NCBI GenBank assembly: GCA_016297945.1
Contig: JAEDFR010000035.1
Span: 1 to 19,887 of the forward strand
Reading direction: 5' to 3'
Length of the DNA: 19,887 bases
From: Lachnospiraceae bacterium
GTDB lineage: Bacteria; Bacillota; Clostridia; Lachnospirales; Lachnospiraceae
Positions 8,104 to 15,879 of this stretch are shown here, piece after piece. A program made the translations under genes and the position numbers. Position 1 is the first letter of the stretch. Each line of letters opens with the position of its first letter. The notes under the pieces are model-generated. The model was not told the origin of the DNA and did not search any database. It was given only the letters and a program-made list of their open reading frames with translations.

Positions 8104-8117
8104 CAAACTGCAGTTTG
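8104..8117. promoter_or_regulatory. 14-base perfect palindrome before the DUF606 gene
   Basis: CAAACTGCAGTTTG is a perfect palindrome just upstream of the ribosome site of the DUF606-type gene. A repressor operator is the simplest reading; no regulator gene stands next to it. Confidence 0.4.
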
Positions 8118-8161
8118 CAGTCCATATGGTTAGTTTTTCCATGCCCGGCTTTATTTATTCA

Positions 8162-8183
8162 TTTAGGGCTCTGCTTCCCTAAA
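8162..8183. repeat. Inverted repeat between the solute-binding protein and DUF606 genes
   Basis: TTTAGGG and CCCTAAA, 7-base perfect arms with an 8-base loop. On the minus strand it lies about 56 bases after the solute-binding protein stop, but no T-run follows, so it is not a standard terminator. It may be a weak terminator, RNA stabiliser or operator. Confidence 0.4.
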
Positions 8184-8239
8184 GTACTCTGTCTCTTTTT
8201 TGTGTGCCATGTTATATCGCAACAATAGTTAGCTTTCGC

Positions 8240-9682
8240 TTACTCTGTTCCGGCAATCTGGTTCTTAACCGTCTGATCCAGATTTAATAAAACAGTATTC
8301 ACATCTTCTCCATCCCAGATCCTGGTAAAGGCAATTTCAAGCTGTGCCCAGAAACTGGAGGTCCGCATCAATTTTGGCATGGGAATGGATATGGCATATT
8401 CATCCAAAGCCGCATAGATTGCAGTATTCTCATACACAATATCATTTTTAGCCGGAATCTTATCTGTCAGTGTATAAAAGTCTTCTCCCTGATTTGCAAT
8501 CAGATAAGATGCAAATCGATTTGCGGCCTCTTCCGATTCACTGTATCCGTTGATAACAACGGCATCCGTCACGGAAAGGCTTCTGGATGCGAGTGTATCG
8601 CTTACCTGCGGTATTGCGGTAATGGCATACTCATATTGAAACTCTCCCTTTTCTTTTGCCTGTTTCAAGCGGTTGATAGCATCCGTAGTTGCAACCGTAA
8701 ATACAATCTTTCCATCCATAAAATCCTGCAATACTTCTTCATAAGAAACCGAAGCACTGGCAATCGAAAAGAATTGATTCAGTTCCTGATATCGGGTTAA
8801 GCAGTCAGCTGCAGTCTGATTGTAAATATCAATCTGATTTAAATCATCCCCATTTTCTCCGCCGATATTGATACTGTCCCCAATAATAAAGTAATTATAA
8901 AAAATATCCGAAACATCCCATTTAAAGACAGCCTCAACATTTTCCGGTGCATCATAGCATTCGGCAAAAGATAAAATTCGGTCAATCGAAACCGGCACCA
9001 GCTCCATTTCTTTATTCAAGATTTCTTCTTCTGTAAGTGTAGTCTCAGTTGTTGCATCGGCTGTTGAATCAGCGGTCGCTAACATCTCCAGCTCCTCTAC
9101 AGATTGTGCCGCATCAACCATTTCCTGTGCGGCTTCACCCTCTGCGGCATTTCTTTCCGCTTCAATGGTAGCAACAGCCATATCGCGCAAATAAGTCTCA
9201 TTATAAATAAATAACGACGTTTCAAAATACAACGGATAACCAAGCAGCTTATCCTGATACGTGACAGCAGACAATGCTGCCTTGGAAAAATGCTGTTCAT
9301 TTACCAGTCCCTGCTCATCCATAATGGGAGAAGCCATACCGGACAGATATGCCTTTTGTAACATATCATTGCCGACAATGTATAAATCCGGGGCATTTCC
9401 TCCGCTAATCTGCGCATCATTAATCTGTTCAAGATATTGGACGCCGGAAACATATGTTGGAACTACCCTTACGCCCTCTTCTTCATAATACTGCAATGCA
9501 GCCCTTGCCAAATAGTCTCCCAAAGCCTCATCCGTATACCAGATTTCTATATTCTCTTTTTTATGAAACACCCCTTCATTCTCAACAACTACAGGTGCTG
9601 CATTCTGGTTAACATATCCGGTCACTGCCGTAAACACCGTCATAAGGATAACCAGCAAAACGGAATAAATTCTTTTTGTCAT
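8240..9682 (-). CDS. Extracellular solute-binding protein (ABC sugar-type), orphan
   Basis: 480 residues. The N-terminus is a signal or anchor (hydrophobic 5-22) but no Cys follows, so the usual Gram-positive lipobox is missing. The body fits family 1 solute-binding proteins: IEIWYTDEALGDYLARAALQ, GGNAPDLYIVGNDMLQKAYL (94-113), GYPLYFETSLFIYNETYL (148-165), and the C-terminal FASYLIANQGEDFYTLT region. Residues about 172-228 form a low-complexity Ala/Glu/Thr insert between the early lobe motifs, unusual for the family. No permease or ATPase gene is in the window, so the transport partner is unknown. It starts 50 bases after argD and may share its transcript. The ribosome site is weak (TGGG). 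Possible alternative role: a sensor partner or membrane-anchored binding protein. Confidence 0.85.
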   Translation of the reverse strand: MTKRIYSVLLVILMTVFTAVTGYVNQNAAPVVVENEGVFHKKENIEIWYTDEALGDYLARAALQYYEEEGVRVVPTYVSGVQYLEQINDAQISGGNAPDLYIVGNDMLQKAYLSGMASPIMDEQGLVNEQHFSKAALSAVTYQDKLLGYPLYFETSLFIYNETYLRDMAVATIEAERNAAEGEAAQEMVDAAQSVEELEMLATADSTADATTETTLTEEEILNKEMELVPVSIDRILSFAECYDAPENVEAVFKWDVSDIFYNYFIIGDSINIGGENGDDLNQIDIYNQTAADCLTRYQELNQFFSIASASVSYEEVLQDFMDGKIVFTVATTDAINRLKQAKEKGEFQYEYAITAIPQVSDTLASRSLSVTDAVVINGYSESEEAANRFASYLIANQGEDFYTLTDKIPAKNDIVYENTAIYAALDEYAISIPMPKLMRTSSFWAQLEIAFTRIWDGEDVNTVLLNLDQTVKNQIAGTE

Positions 9683-9732
9683 AGTATTACCCAGTTCTAT
9701 TTTTCTTTATAATAATCCGAATATCTTTACAA

Positions 9733-10923
9733 TCATAAACAAGTTTTCAATATTGTAATCATTTCATCTACATGGTTCTTGTTAATAACAAGAGGCGGTA
9801 CAAACCGAATGATATTGGTGCCGGCATTAATCAAAATCAGTCCTCGGTCAAGTGCCTTTGTAATAATATCTCCTACCGGTTTTTTGAACACAAGCCCCTG
9901 CATCAGGCCGCTTCCTCTGCGTGTTTCGATGTCTTCACAACCTGCTGCCACTTCATCCAATTTTTCTTCCAGATATGCAGATACTTCTCTGACATTTTCC
10001 AAAACATTCTGTTTTTCAAATAACTCAAATACTTTGCAGATAGCTGCACATGCCAAAGGATTTCCACCATATGTGGTGCCATGATCTCCGGCAGTAAGCG
10101 ATGCCTGACCGACTTTTTCATTTAACAAAAATGCACCTACGGGAACACCGCAGCCAAGCGCCTTTGCCGTCGTCATAATATCCGGCTTTACACCGTATTT
10201 CTGCCATGCATACATATATCCGGTTCGTCCCATACCACACTGGATTTCATCCAAAATCAATAAAATATCTTTTTCATCACAGATAGCACGAACGCCTTTT
10301 AAAAATTCTTCTTCTACCGGATAGATTCCGCCCTCACCCTGAACGGTTTCAAAAATGATTGCACAGGTCTTATCCGTAATCCGGGCTTTTACGCTTTCTA
10401 AATCATTGAAATCCGCAAAACGGATATTGCCGATCATGGGTTCAAAAGCCTCACGATAATGCGGATTGCCTGTGACAGACAAGGCTCCCATGGTACGACC
10501 GTGAAAGGAATGATTCATGGCAATGATTTCATGATCTGTCTTTCCGTCTTTTAAAAAGGCATATTTTCTTGCCGCTTTAATTGCGCCCTCGATTGCTTCT
10601 GCACCGGAATTGGTAAAGAAAACACGGTCAAGTCCGGATATCTCTTTCATCTTTTTTGAAGCTTCAATCGCCGGTGCATTGTAATAATAATTGGAAGTAT
10701 GAATCACTTTATCAATCTGATCTTTCAATGCCTGATTATATTCTTCATTGCCATAACCAAGCGCAAAAACAGCAATACCGGACACAAAATCCAGATATTC
10801 CTTTCCGTCCATATCATATAAATGAACATCTTTTCCATGATCCAAAACAATCTGATAACGATTGTAGGTATGCAAAAGCGCACTTTCCGCTTCCTCTATG
10901 TAAGCCTGCATTTTTTCACTCAT
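9733..10923 (-). CDS. argD: Acetylornithine aminotransferase
   Basis: 396 residues, the usual length. Catalyses the PLP-dependent conversion of N-acetylglutamate semialdehyde plus glutamate to N-acetylornithine plus 2-oxoglutarate in arginine synthesis; many members also serve the succinyl-diaminopimelate step of lysine synthesis. Visible motifs: NSGAEA (105-110, phosphate contact), FHGRTMGALS (140-149), FETVQGEGG (191-199), LDEIQCGMGRTG (224-235, with PLP-contacting Asp225), and AKALGCGVPVGAF with the Schiff-base Lys254. GTTYGGNPLACAA (282-294) completes the fold signature. The ATG at 10923 has GGAGA 7 bases upstream. It follows argB after 246 bases that hold a remarkable hairpin, so argD may have its own control. 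General class III aminotransferases look alike, but the argB context supports ArgD. Confidence 0.95.
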   Translation of the reverse strand: MSEKMQAYIEEAESALLHTYNRYQIVLDHGKDVHLYDMDGKEYLDFVSGIAVFALGYGNEEYNQALKDQIDKVIHTSNYYYNAPAIEASKKMKEISGLDRVFFTNSGAEAIEGAIKAARKYAFLKDGKTDHEIIAMNHSFHGRTMGALSVTGNPHYREAFEPMIGNIRFADFNDLESVKARITDKTCAIIFETVQGEGGIYPVEEEFLKGVRAICDEKDILLILDEIQCGMGRTGYMYAWQKYGVKPDIMTTAKALGCGVPVGAFLLNEKVGQASLTAGDHGTTYGGNPLACAAICKVFELFEKQNVLENVREVSAYLEEKLDEVAAGCEDIETRRGSGLMQGLVFKKPVGDIITKALDRGLILINAGTNIIRFVPPLVINKNHVDEMITILKTCL

Positions 10924-10960
10924 TGTATTATCTCCTCACATTACAGTCCTGATACGTATT

Positions 10961-11060
10961 CTAGTACAACATTCGCTAATTAACTACACCATATTTTTGC
11001 CAGAAATGCTGATAAATTCGGTATTTATTAAGTGCAGCTAATTAAAAAACGCTGTACTAG
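10961..11060 (-). ncRNA. 100-base long-hairpin element between argB and argD
   Basis: Two 29-base arms (10961-10989 and 11032-11060), both beginning CTAGTACA when read inward, enclose a 42-base loop that holds a smaller hairpin (ATAAAT 11012-11017 and ATTTAT 11023-11028). As minus-strand RNA, 28 of 29 positions can pair: 22 Watson-Crick, 6 G-U and one mismatch. On the plus strand the same six become A-C mismatches. This one-sided pattern suggests RNA-level constraint on the argD-sense strand. It could be a leader RNA, a small RNA or a MITE. I recognise no known riboswitch, and no T-run follows, so it is not an ordinary terminator. No other gene or convincing promoter was found in 10924-11169. 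Confidence 0.55.
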
Positions 11061-11169
11061 TGCATTGGCTTCTAAATTGCTATAATAATCTCATCCGTTT
11101 ACTGCATTATCTTCGGTCAACACTAACGCCGATCATTTATCATTTGTTTCCACAACGCATCAATATAAT

Positions 11170-12102
11170 TTACAGTCCATGCTCCGGGCAGAACTTATCG
11201 CGCTGAATCCCCTTGGCAAGATTATCATCATCCGATAAAATAGCGGTTCCGATACCTTGTTTAGTAAAGATTTCCAAGAGCAGGCAATGCGGAACTCTAC
11301 CATCCAGAATATGAACCCGTGATACGCCGCATTTAATTGCAGAAGTACAGTTATTTAACTTCGGAAGCATACCTCCGCCGATCACACCGCTTTCAATCAG
11401 CTCATCGGCTTCCGATGCGGTCAGTCTGGAAATAAACGTACTCTTATCATTAATATCACGATATAGGCCTTCGATATCTGTTAAGAATACCAGTTTATCC
11501 GCACCTACGGCTTTTGCGATGGCGCAAGCCGCATCATCTGCATTGATATTGTAAGTTTCATAGTTATCATCCAGTCCGATCGGAGCTACAATGGGAAGAA
11601 AATCATTATCTAAAAGATCATATAAAATCTTACTGTCTACTTCCTTGATATTGCCAACGTAACCAATATCCTTTCCGTCGGAATATTTCTTTTCAACTTT
11701 TAATAAACCACCGTCTTTTCCACTGATTCCCACAGCCTTCACACCCAGCTCCTGAACCATGGTAACCAGACTTTTATTGACACGAGAAAGAACCATTTCC
11801 GCAATTTCCATGGTCTCTGCATCTGTCACACGAAGTCCGTTAATAAACTCAGCCTCTTTTCCGACTTTTCCAACCCATTTACTAATGGCTTTTCCACCGC
11901 CATGCACAATAATCGGTTTAAATCCGACCAGTTTCAGCAAGGTAACATCTTTGATGACATTTTTTTGTAATTCCTCATCACTCATAGCACTTCCGCCATA
12001 TTTAACCACAATGATTTTTCGGTTAAATCTCTGAATATAAGGTAATGCCTCTATTAAAACCTCTGCTTTCTGCATGATTTTTTCCATTTCTCTTTGTTCC
12101 AT
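11170..12102 (-). CDS. argB: Acetylglutamate kinase
   Basis: 310 residues. Phosphorylates N-acetylglutamate with ATP, the second step of arginine synthesis; cytoplasmic. Motifs: VKYGGSAM (about 33-40) and IVHGGGKAI (66-74) for phosphate and substrate binding, FINGLRVTD, NINADDAACAIAKA, and GGGMLPKLNNC with the catalytic-type Lys near 255. The extra N-terminal helix (EKIMQKAEVLIEALPYIQRF) is the mark of arginine-inhibited hexameric enzymes, so feedback control by arginine is likely (inference). The C-terminus runs about 20 residues past the usual end (DDNLAKGIQRDKFCPEHGL). ATG 12102 is chosen because GAGG lies 8 bases upstream; the longer frame to 12165 starts with unrelated sequence. No clear promoter or ArgR box was identified in 12103-12222. 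Confidence 0.95.
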   Translation of the reverse strand: MEQREMEKIMQKAEVLIEALPYIQRFNRKIIVVKYGGSAMSDEELQKNVIKDVTLLKLVGFKPIIVHGGGKAISKWVGKVGKEAEFINGLRVTDAETMEIAEMVLSRVNKSLVTMVQELGVKAVGISGKDGGLLKVEKKYSDGKDIGYVGNIKEVDSKILYDLLDNDFLPIVAPIGLDDNYETYNINADDAACAIAKAVGADKLVFLTDIEGLYRDINDKSTFISRLTASEADELIESGVIGGGMLPKLNNCTSAIKCGVSRVHILDGRVPHCLLLEIFTKQGIGTAILSDDDNLAKGIQRDKFCPEHGL

Positions 12103-12222
12103 ATTAATTGCCTCTTTCTTCTGTCTTTTAATCGTTTTACAATTATGATACCGGGGAGAGAACAAAGTGCGTATCAGTTTGCCAATTTCTGACTTTTGCC
12201 TCTTACCGGATAAAAAATACTT

Positions 12223-12666
12223 CTATTGATTAAATGCCTCAATATTAGCTGTATTTAACGTAAAATCATAATAGTTCAAATCTTTTCGGCCGGTCCAGCC
12301 AATCTCTTTCCAAAATGCATTTCCAACATCATTTTTGGTAAATGCGATCAGGGAAACTTTGTTTATTTTCTCTTTTCGTAGAGCTTCCATGGCAAACACA
12401 ACCATGCTTTTCCCGATTCCCTTCAAACGATACTCAGGGTCTACACATACATGATACATACAACCTCTTCTGCCGTCATGTCCGCAAAGAATGGCTCCTA
12501 CAATCTTTCCGTCTTCTTCTGCCACCACACTGATGCCCGGATTTCTATTTAAAAAGCGCTCCACACCTTCTTTGGAATCATCAATGCTGCGAATCGCAAA
12601 GCCCTTGATTTTCATCCATAACGCGTGGACGTTTTCATAATCTTCCAATGTCATTGCTCGAATCAT
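12223..12666 (-). CDS. GNAT-family N-acetyltransferase (YpeA-like)
   Basis: 147 residues covering one GNAT domain. Starts IRAMTLEDYENVHALW; FVAE-type strand SVVAEEDGKIVGAILCGHDG (46-65); acetyl-CoA pyrophosphate loop RLKGIG (80-85) after VCVDPEY; KVSLIAFTKNDVGNAFWKEIG (98-118), and the DLNYYDFTLN ending typical of YpeA-type proteins. Substrate unknown; some relatives act on ribosomal proteins or small amines. It sits between the cysteine-rich small gene (12 bases upstream) and argB (120 bases downstream). An N-acetylglutamate synthase role is tempting from context but the sequence looks like the generic YpeA group. The ATG at 12666 has GGAG 7 bases upstream, overlapping the stop region of the preceding gene, so translation is probably coupled. 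Confidence 0.88.
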   Translation of the reverse strand: MIRAMTLEDYENVHALWMKIKGFAIRSIDDSKEGVERFLNRNPGISVVAEEDGKIVGAILCGHDGRRGCMYHVCVDPEYRLKGIGKSMVVFAMEALRKEKINKVSLIAFTKNDVGNAFWKEIGWTGRKDLNYYDFTLNTANIEAFNQ

Positions 12667-12678
12667 TTGTTTTCTCCT

Positions 12679-12855
12679 CTACATCTGATGCCGTACAATC
12701 AGATATTCATCATCCAGCTGATAGTAGGGGCATTCCTTATAATTGCCGCTTAAAAATCTGCTCATTTCATCTTCATCCAGATCACAATCACAGCAATAGC
12801 ATTCATAATCTTCATCATATATGTAATTGACACATGTGTCACAACTGTCTGCCAT
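12679..12855 (-). CDS. Cysteine-rich 58-residue protein, DUF6472-like
   Basis: Small acidic protein beginning MADSCDTCVNYIYDEDYEC and continuing with YCCDCDLDEDEMSRFLSG, then KECPYYQLDDEY and ending VRHQM. It has seven cysteines, arranged as CxxC (5, 8), a cluster at 19, 21, 22 and 24, and Cys42, a pattern suggesting a zinc- or metal-binding fold. I believe this matches DUF6472, a small family of Lachnospiraceae with no known function. The ATG at 12855 is preceded by GAGGAAAAGG. It ends with TAG at 12681-12679, 12 bases before the GNAT start, so the two form an operon. Translation was read directly from the minus strand; family name from memory. Confidence 0.75.
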   Translation of the reverse strand: MADSCDTCVNYIYDEDYECYCCDCDLDEDEMSRFLSGNYKECPYYQLDDEYLIVRHQM

Positions 12856-12899
12856 AACCTTTTCCTCACCAAAAGCTAAAATATTCTACGGACTTTTTA

Positions 12900-12974
12900 T
12901 CAATGCTTAATCAGCCGATATACAATCAGACATATCACATCAAGAACAAGGATACCTATGCCGGCCCAAGTCAT
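12900..12974 (-). CDS. Possible 24-residue single-span membrane peptide
   Basis: The frame reads MTWAGIGILVLDVICLIV followed by YRLIKH and TGA: one hydrophobic helix with a positive C-terminal end. GGGAG sits 5 bases before the ATG at 12974, a strong ribosome site. A longer form starting at ATG 13016 would add 14 residues (MLQNYNRWLMQGEI) but has a poor site. It lies between a promoter at 13057-13085 and the cysteine-rich gene, so it would be first in that operon. No family recognised; could be chance. Confidence 0.4.
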   Translation of the reverse strand: MTWAGIGILVLDVICLIVYRLIKH

Positions 12975-13056
12975 AATTTCTCCCTGCATAAGCCATCTGT
13001 TATAGTTTTGCAACATTTCCGGCGTGGGATCCTGATATGGACAACACTCTTGCTAT

Positions 13057-13085
13057 ATGATACCGAATGAACCTGTGTAATTCAA
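13057..13085 (-). promoter_or_regulatory. Promoter for the small-protein/GNAT operon
   Basis: Minus strand: -35 TTGAAT (13085-13080), 17-base spacer, -10 TATCAT (13062-13057). It would drive the small peptide, the cysteine-rich gene, the GNAT gene and possibly argB. The DNA from here back to the pseudogene end at 13294 contains one doubtful 30-codon hydrophobic frame starting with GTG (13129-13221) and otherwise nothing I recognise. Confidence 0.55.
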
Positions 13086-13293
13086 GATATTGTAAGTATA
13101 AACTCAATCTTGTTGCAATATTTTCATATTAAGTAAGTGCCAATCGTATCATTTGCACTGTGCCTGCACCAATCGAGGCGATGATATAAAGCAATATAGT
13201 GGCAAAATTTGCATTTGACACTCACATCATCATATACCTTATTGTAAACAAAAGCAAATTATGCTATTTCAAGCATATCATCATATCATGTTC

Positions 13294-14312
13294 TTAAATG
13301 TCTTTTTCCATAGAAGCATATAATCCTTCCAGATATTCTCTTGCCGCCTTTACACCACCACAGCATTTAAATCCTTTAAAACAAGTGGCACTTCATAATA
13401 CAAAGCTTCTGAAGTTGAATTCATTCCACAGTGCGTCAGAAATACATCTGCAATGGACAGCACAGCCATTTGATCTACGGAAGCATACACTTTAATATGA
13501 TCGGGCAAATCCGCATACTCTTCCACATTTTCACCTAAAGAGATAATTACCTGATAGTCGGTATCCCGAAGTGCCTCCACGCAATTTTTGTAAATTTCTT
13601 TATTCTTCATTACCGTTCCCATGGAGATATATATGGTCTTTTTGGCCGTCTTCTCCATTGGACTGAAAACCGGTCTGATGGAAGGACCAATAAAACAATA
13701 TTTATCCGAAAAGGTATCCGCACATGGCTGGAATTCCTTCGAAGTATATACAATCGTATTGGTTTCATTATCATTTTTTACGACTTCCAAAATGCTTTTT
13801 ACAGGATATCCTTTCTCCTGTAATTTTTTCATTTCCTTATTAATTTTAGGCATGGAAAACATCATTTTAAACAATTCGCCAATTCCCTGATTCATGTACC
13901 TTGAAGAATGGTCATTGAACGCAAAGGTTGTTGTCGATGAAACATATGGAATATGATACTTCATTGCGATAAGTTTTCCCCAGTATGCAACTGAATCAGA
14001 TACAATCAAATCCGGTTTGATCTCTGCAACTTTTTTTGCAACCATATCATCCAAAGCCAATGTTGAACGAACCAGAAGTTTCGTGGCAAAAGCCATATCC
14101 TTCCCTACACGGTCTCCATTTTCCTTATCTTCCATTTCAAAATCATATTCATCGCAAGGTATGAACTCTGCTCCGGCACTTTCAATTTTTTCACGAAACT
14201 GTTCAAAAGAAAAATAAACAATTTCATGACCGGCTACTGTCATTTCTTTTACCAGCCCCAATGTCGGATTCGTGTGTCCATGAGCCGGAATACAAAACCA
14301 TGCCATTTTCAT
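13294..14312 (-). pseudogene. MGT-family (macrolide-type) UDP-glycosyltransferase with internal deletion and frameshift
   Basis: The open frame (320 codons, 14312-13350) is a GT-B glycosyltransferase of the MGT/YjiC type: WFCIPAHGHTNPTLGLV (5-21) at the N-terminus, PDLIVSDSVAYWGKLIA (100-116), ISMGTV (229-234), and FLTHCGMNSTSEALYYEVPL (291-310), the start of the sugar-nucleotide signature. Immediately after VPLVL the frame becomes unrelated and stops. In the next frame the C-terminal end of the family reappears (GFKCCGGVKAAREYLEGL) and stops at 13296-13294. Intact family members are about 390-400 residues, so roughly 60 codons holding the rest of the nucleotide site are missing. Almost certainly inactive. 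It follows the small membrane protein by 44 bases in the argC transcript. Start ATG 14312 has AAGG 8 bases upstream. Confidence 0.82.
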
Positions 14313-14356
14313 CGCTTATCCCTTCCTTTTATATCTTTCTTTTCCCTATTTCTTTG

Positions 14357-14698
14357 CTATTTTTTTAGATAAGTTTTCATTAATTTATGATGATACCAAA
14401 TCATAATTGGTATAGGAATTATGATACCGCCACACATGGGAATCACACACCAGACTGTGTCGCCCATCATGGCACCTATCCCATAGGAAATCATGATAAT
14501 TACACTAAAAAGTACCCACATCAAACCATGCTTTTTATTCCATGCTTTTACATCAGTCAGCTCATCTTCTCTTGGAGGCTTCTCGCCGGAATAAAATCCT
14601 GCCGGAGATTTGCTTTTTAATTGAGAAATTCCGATTCCTGCCATAAACATGGCCACCATCAGATATATGACAAAACCAAAGACATTTTCTGCATTCAT
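14357..14698 (-). CDS. Small three-span membrane protein, unknown function
   Basis: 113 residues with three predicted membrane helices (about 7-25, 57-77, 82-101) and a hydrophilic loop between the first two containing SPAGFYSGEKPPREDELTD and VKAWNKKHGLMW. The loop pattern recalls DUF3784/SdpI-like small membrane proteins, but I cannot assign a family. The ATG at 14698 has GGAG 6 bases upstream, and that ribosome site overlaps the argC stop, leaving a 9-base gap, so it is translated from the argC message. The in-frame TTG at 14704 is a poorer start. The following gene is the broken glycosyltransferase; together the two may be remnants of an export or resistance function (inference). Confidence 0.75.
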   Translation of the reverse strand: MNAENVFGFVIYLMVAMFMAGIGISQLKSKSPAGFYSGEKPPREDELTDVKAWNKKHGLMWVLFSVIIMISYGIGAMMGDTVWCVIPMCGGIIIPIPIMIWYHHKLMKTYLKK

Positions 14699-14707
14699 AC
14701 CCAACTC

Positions 14708-15763
14708 CTACGGAAACATCGGTACAAGATCCAGTCCTTCATCTTCGGGAAGATCAAATAACAGGTTCATATTCTGAACTGCCTGTCCGGCAGCACCTTT
14801 TACCAGATTATCGATGGCACCCATCATAATAATGCGACCGGTACGTTCATCAATCTTAAAGTTGATATCCACATAATTACTTCCTTCCACCCATTTGGTT
14901 TCCGGATAGACACCCTTTTCCAACACGCGGACAAACTTCTCATTTGCATAGTATTTATCATAGACTGCCTTGATTTCCTCATAGGTCGGCAGACTGCCGT
15001 CAGCCTTTTTCTTCAGCATTGCATATTCTGTAGCAAGAATTCCTCTGTTCATGGGTACTAGGTGAGGTGTGAAATTGATGAAAATCGGTTCACCTGCCGC
15101 ATACCCCAACTGTTCCTCGATTTCCGGAGTATGACGGTGAGTTGCCACTCCATAAGCTTTGATATTTTCATTCACTTCACAAAAAAGATTATTGACTTTT
15201 GCGCCTCTACCGGCTCCGGAAGTACCGGATTTAGCATCTACAATTAGTGTATGAACATCAATGAGACCTTCCTTGACAAGCGGATAGGCTGTCAGAATAG
15301 AACATGTCGTATAGCAACCGGGATTTGCCACCAAACGCGCTTTTTTCACATCTTCTCTGTTAATTTCACAAAGGCCGTAAACAGCCTCCTCGATATACTG
15401 CGGTGATTTATGCTCAATACCATACCATTTTTCATATACTGAAACATCTTTAATTCTAAAATCAGCACTCAAGTCCACAATCTTTACTTTACTTAAAATG
15501 GTATCATTGACTAAGGATGCACACAGTCCCTGAGGTGTTGCCGTAAAGATCACATCCACCAAATCGGCAAGCTGCTCCATGTTGTCATCCATACATTTAT
15601 CATCCACTATCTGAAACATATTTCCGTAAACGGAAGAATACTTCTGGTCTATATAACTTCTGGAGCCATACCAGACAATCTGTGCGTCCTTATGTTGCGT
15701 TAAAAGTCTTACTAATTCGCCTCCCGCATAGCCTGTTGCTCCGATAATTCCTACTTTGATCAT
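14708..15763 (-). CDS. argC: N-acetyl-gamma-glutamyl-phosphate reductase
   Basis: 351 residues, standard length. NADPH-dependent reduction of N-acetylglutamyl-5-phosphate to the semialdehyde, third step of arginine synthesis. N-terminal Rossmann motif VGIIGATGYAGGELVRLL; TATPQG (about 75-80); catalytic Cys in VANPGCYTTC (about residue 150); AKSGTSGAGRGAK substrate loop; catalytic His region THRHTPEIEEQLG; C-terminal DNLVKGAAGQAVQNMNLLF. ATG 15763 has AAGGA 9 bases upstream and gives the usual MIKVGIIGATG start; ATG 15769 (two codons longer, spacing 3) cannot be excluded. It leads a minus-strand unit from its own promoter. argJ, usually next to argC, is not here, and argB/argD lie several genes away. 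Confidence 0.95.
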   Translation of the reverse strand: MIKVGIIGATGYAGGELVRLLTQHKDAQIVWYGSRSYIDQKYSSVYGNMFQIVDDKCMDDNMEQLADLVDVIFTATPQGLCASLVNDTILSKVKIVDLSADFRIKDVSVYEKWYGIEHKSPQYIEEAVYGLCEINREDVKKARLVANPGCYTTCSILTAYPLVKEGLIDVHTLIVDAKSGTSGAGRGAKVNNLFCEVNENIKAYGVATHRHTPEIEEQLGYAAGEPIFINFTPHLVPMNRGILATEYAMLKKKADGSLPTYEEIKAVYDKYYANEKFVRVLEKGVYPETKWVEGSNYVDINFKIDERTGRIIMMGAIDNLVKGAAGQAVQNMNLLFDLPEDEGLDLVPMFP

Positions 15764-15806
15764 TTTCATTCGTCCTTTCCTGTTGCGAAACTACGCATAC
15801 ATTGTT

Positions 15807-15835
15807 ATTTTACTAAACCACGATTGTAAATTCAA
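15807..15835 (-). promoter_or_regulatory. argC promoter
   Basis: Minus strand: -35 TTGAAT (15835-15830), 17-base spacer, -10 TAAAAT (15812-15807). Leader of roughly 35 bases to the argC start, with AAGGA as ribosome site. Confidence 0.65.
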
Positions 15836-15879
15836 GGAAATTAAACCTTCGGTCGGCAAAAACATAGCATTTATCTCTT

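Noticed and set aside
8162..8183. Intrinsic terminator of the solute-binding protein gene
   Set aside because: The hairpin is good but no T-run follows on the minus strand.
10961..11060. Intrinsic terminator or attenuator of argD
   Set aside because: The stem is far longer than a terminator, the loop is 42 bases and no T-run follows.
12223..12666. GNAT protein as the missing N-acetylglutamate synthase of the arginine pathway
   Set aside because: Its motifs match the generic YpeA-type group; position next to argB is the only argument.
13129..13221. A 30-codon GTG-start hydrophobic frame on the minus strand
   Set aside because: It looks membrane-like, but the ribosome site is poor (AAGG about 15 bases away) and it immediately follows a stop; kept only as a remark.
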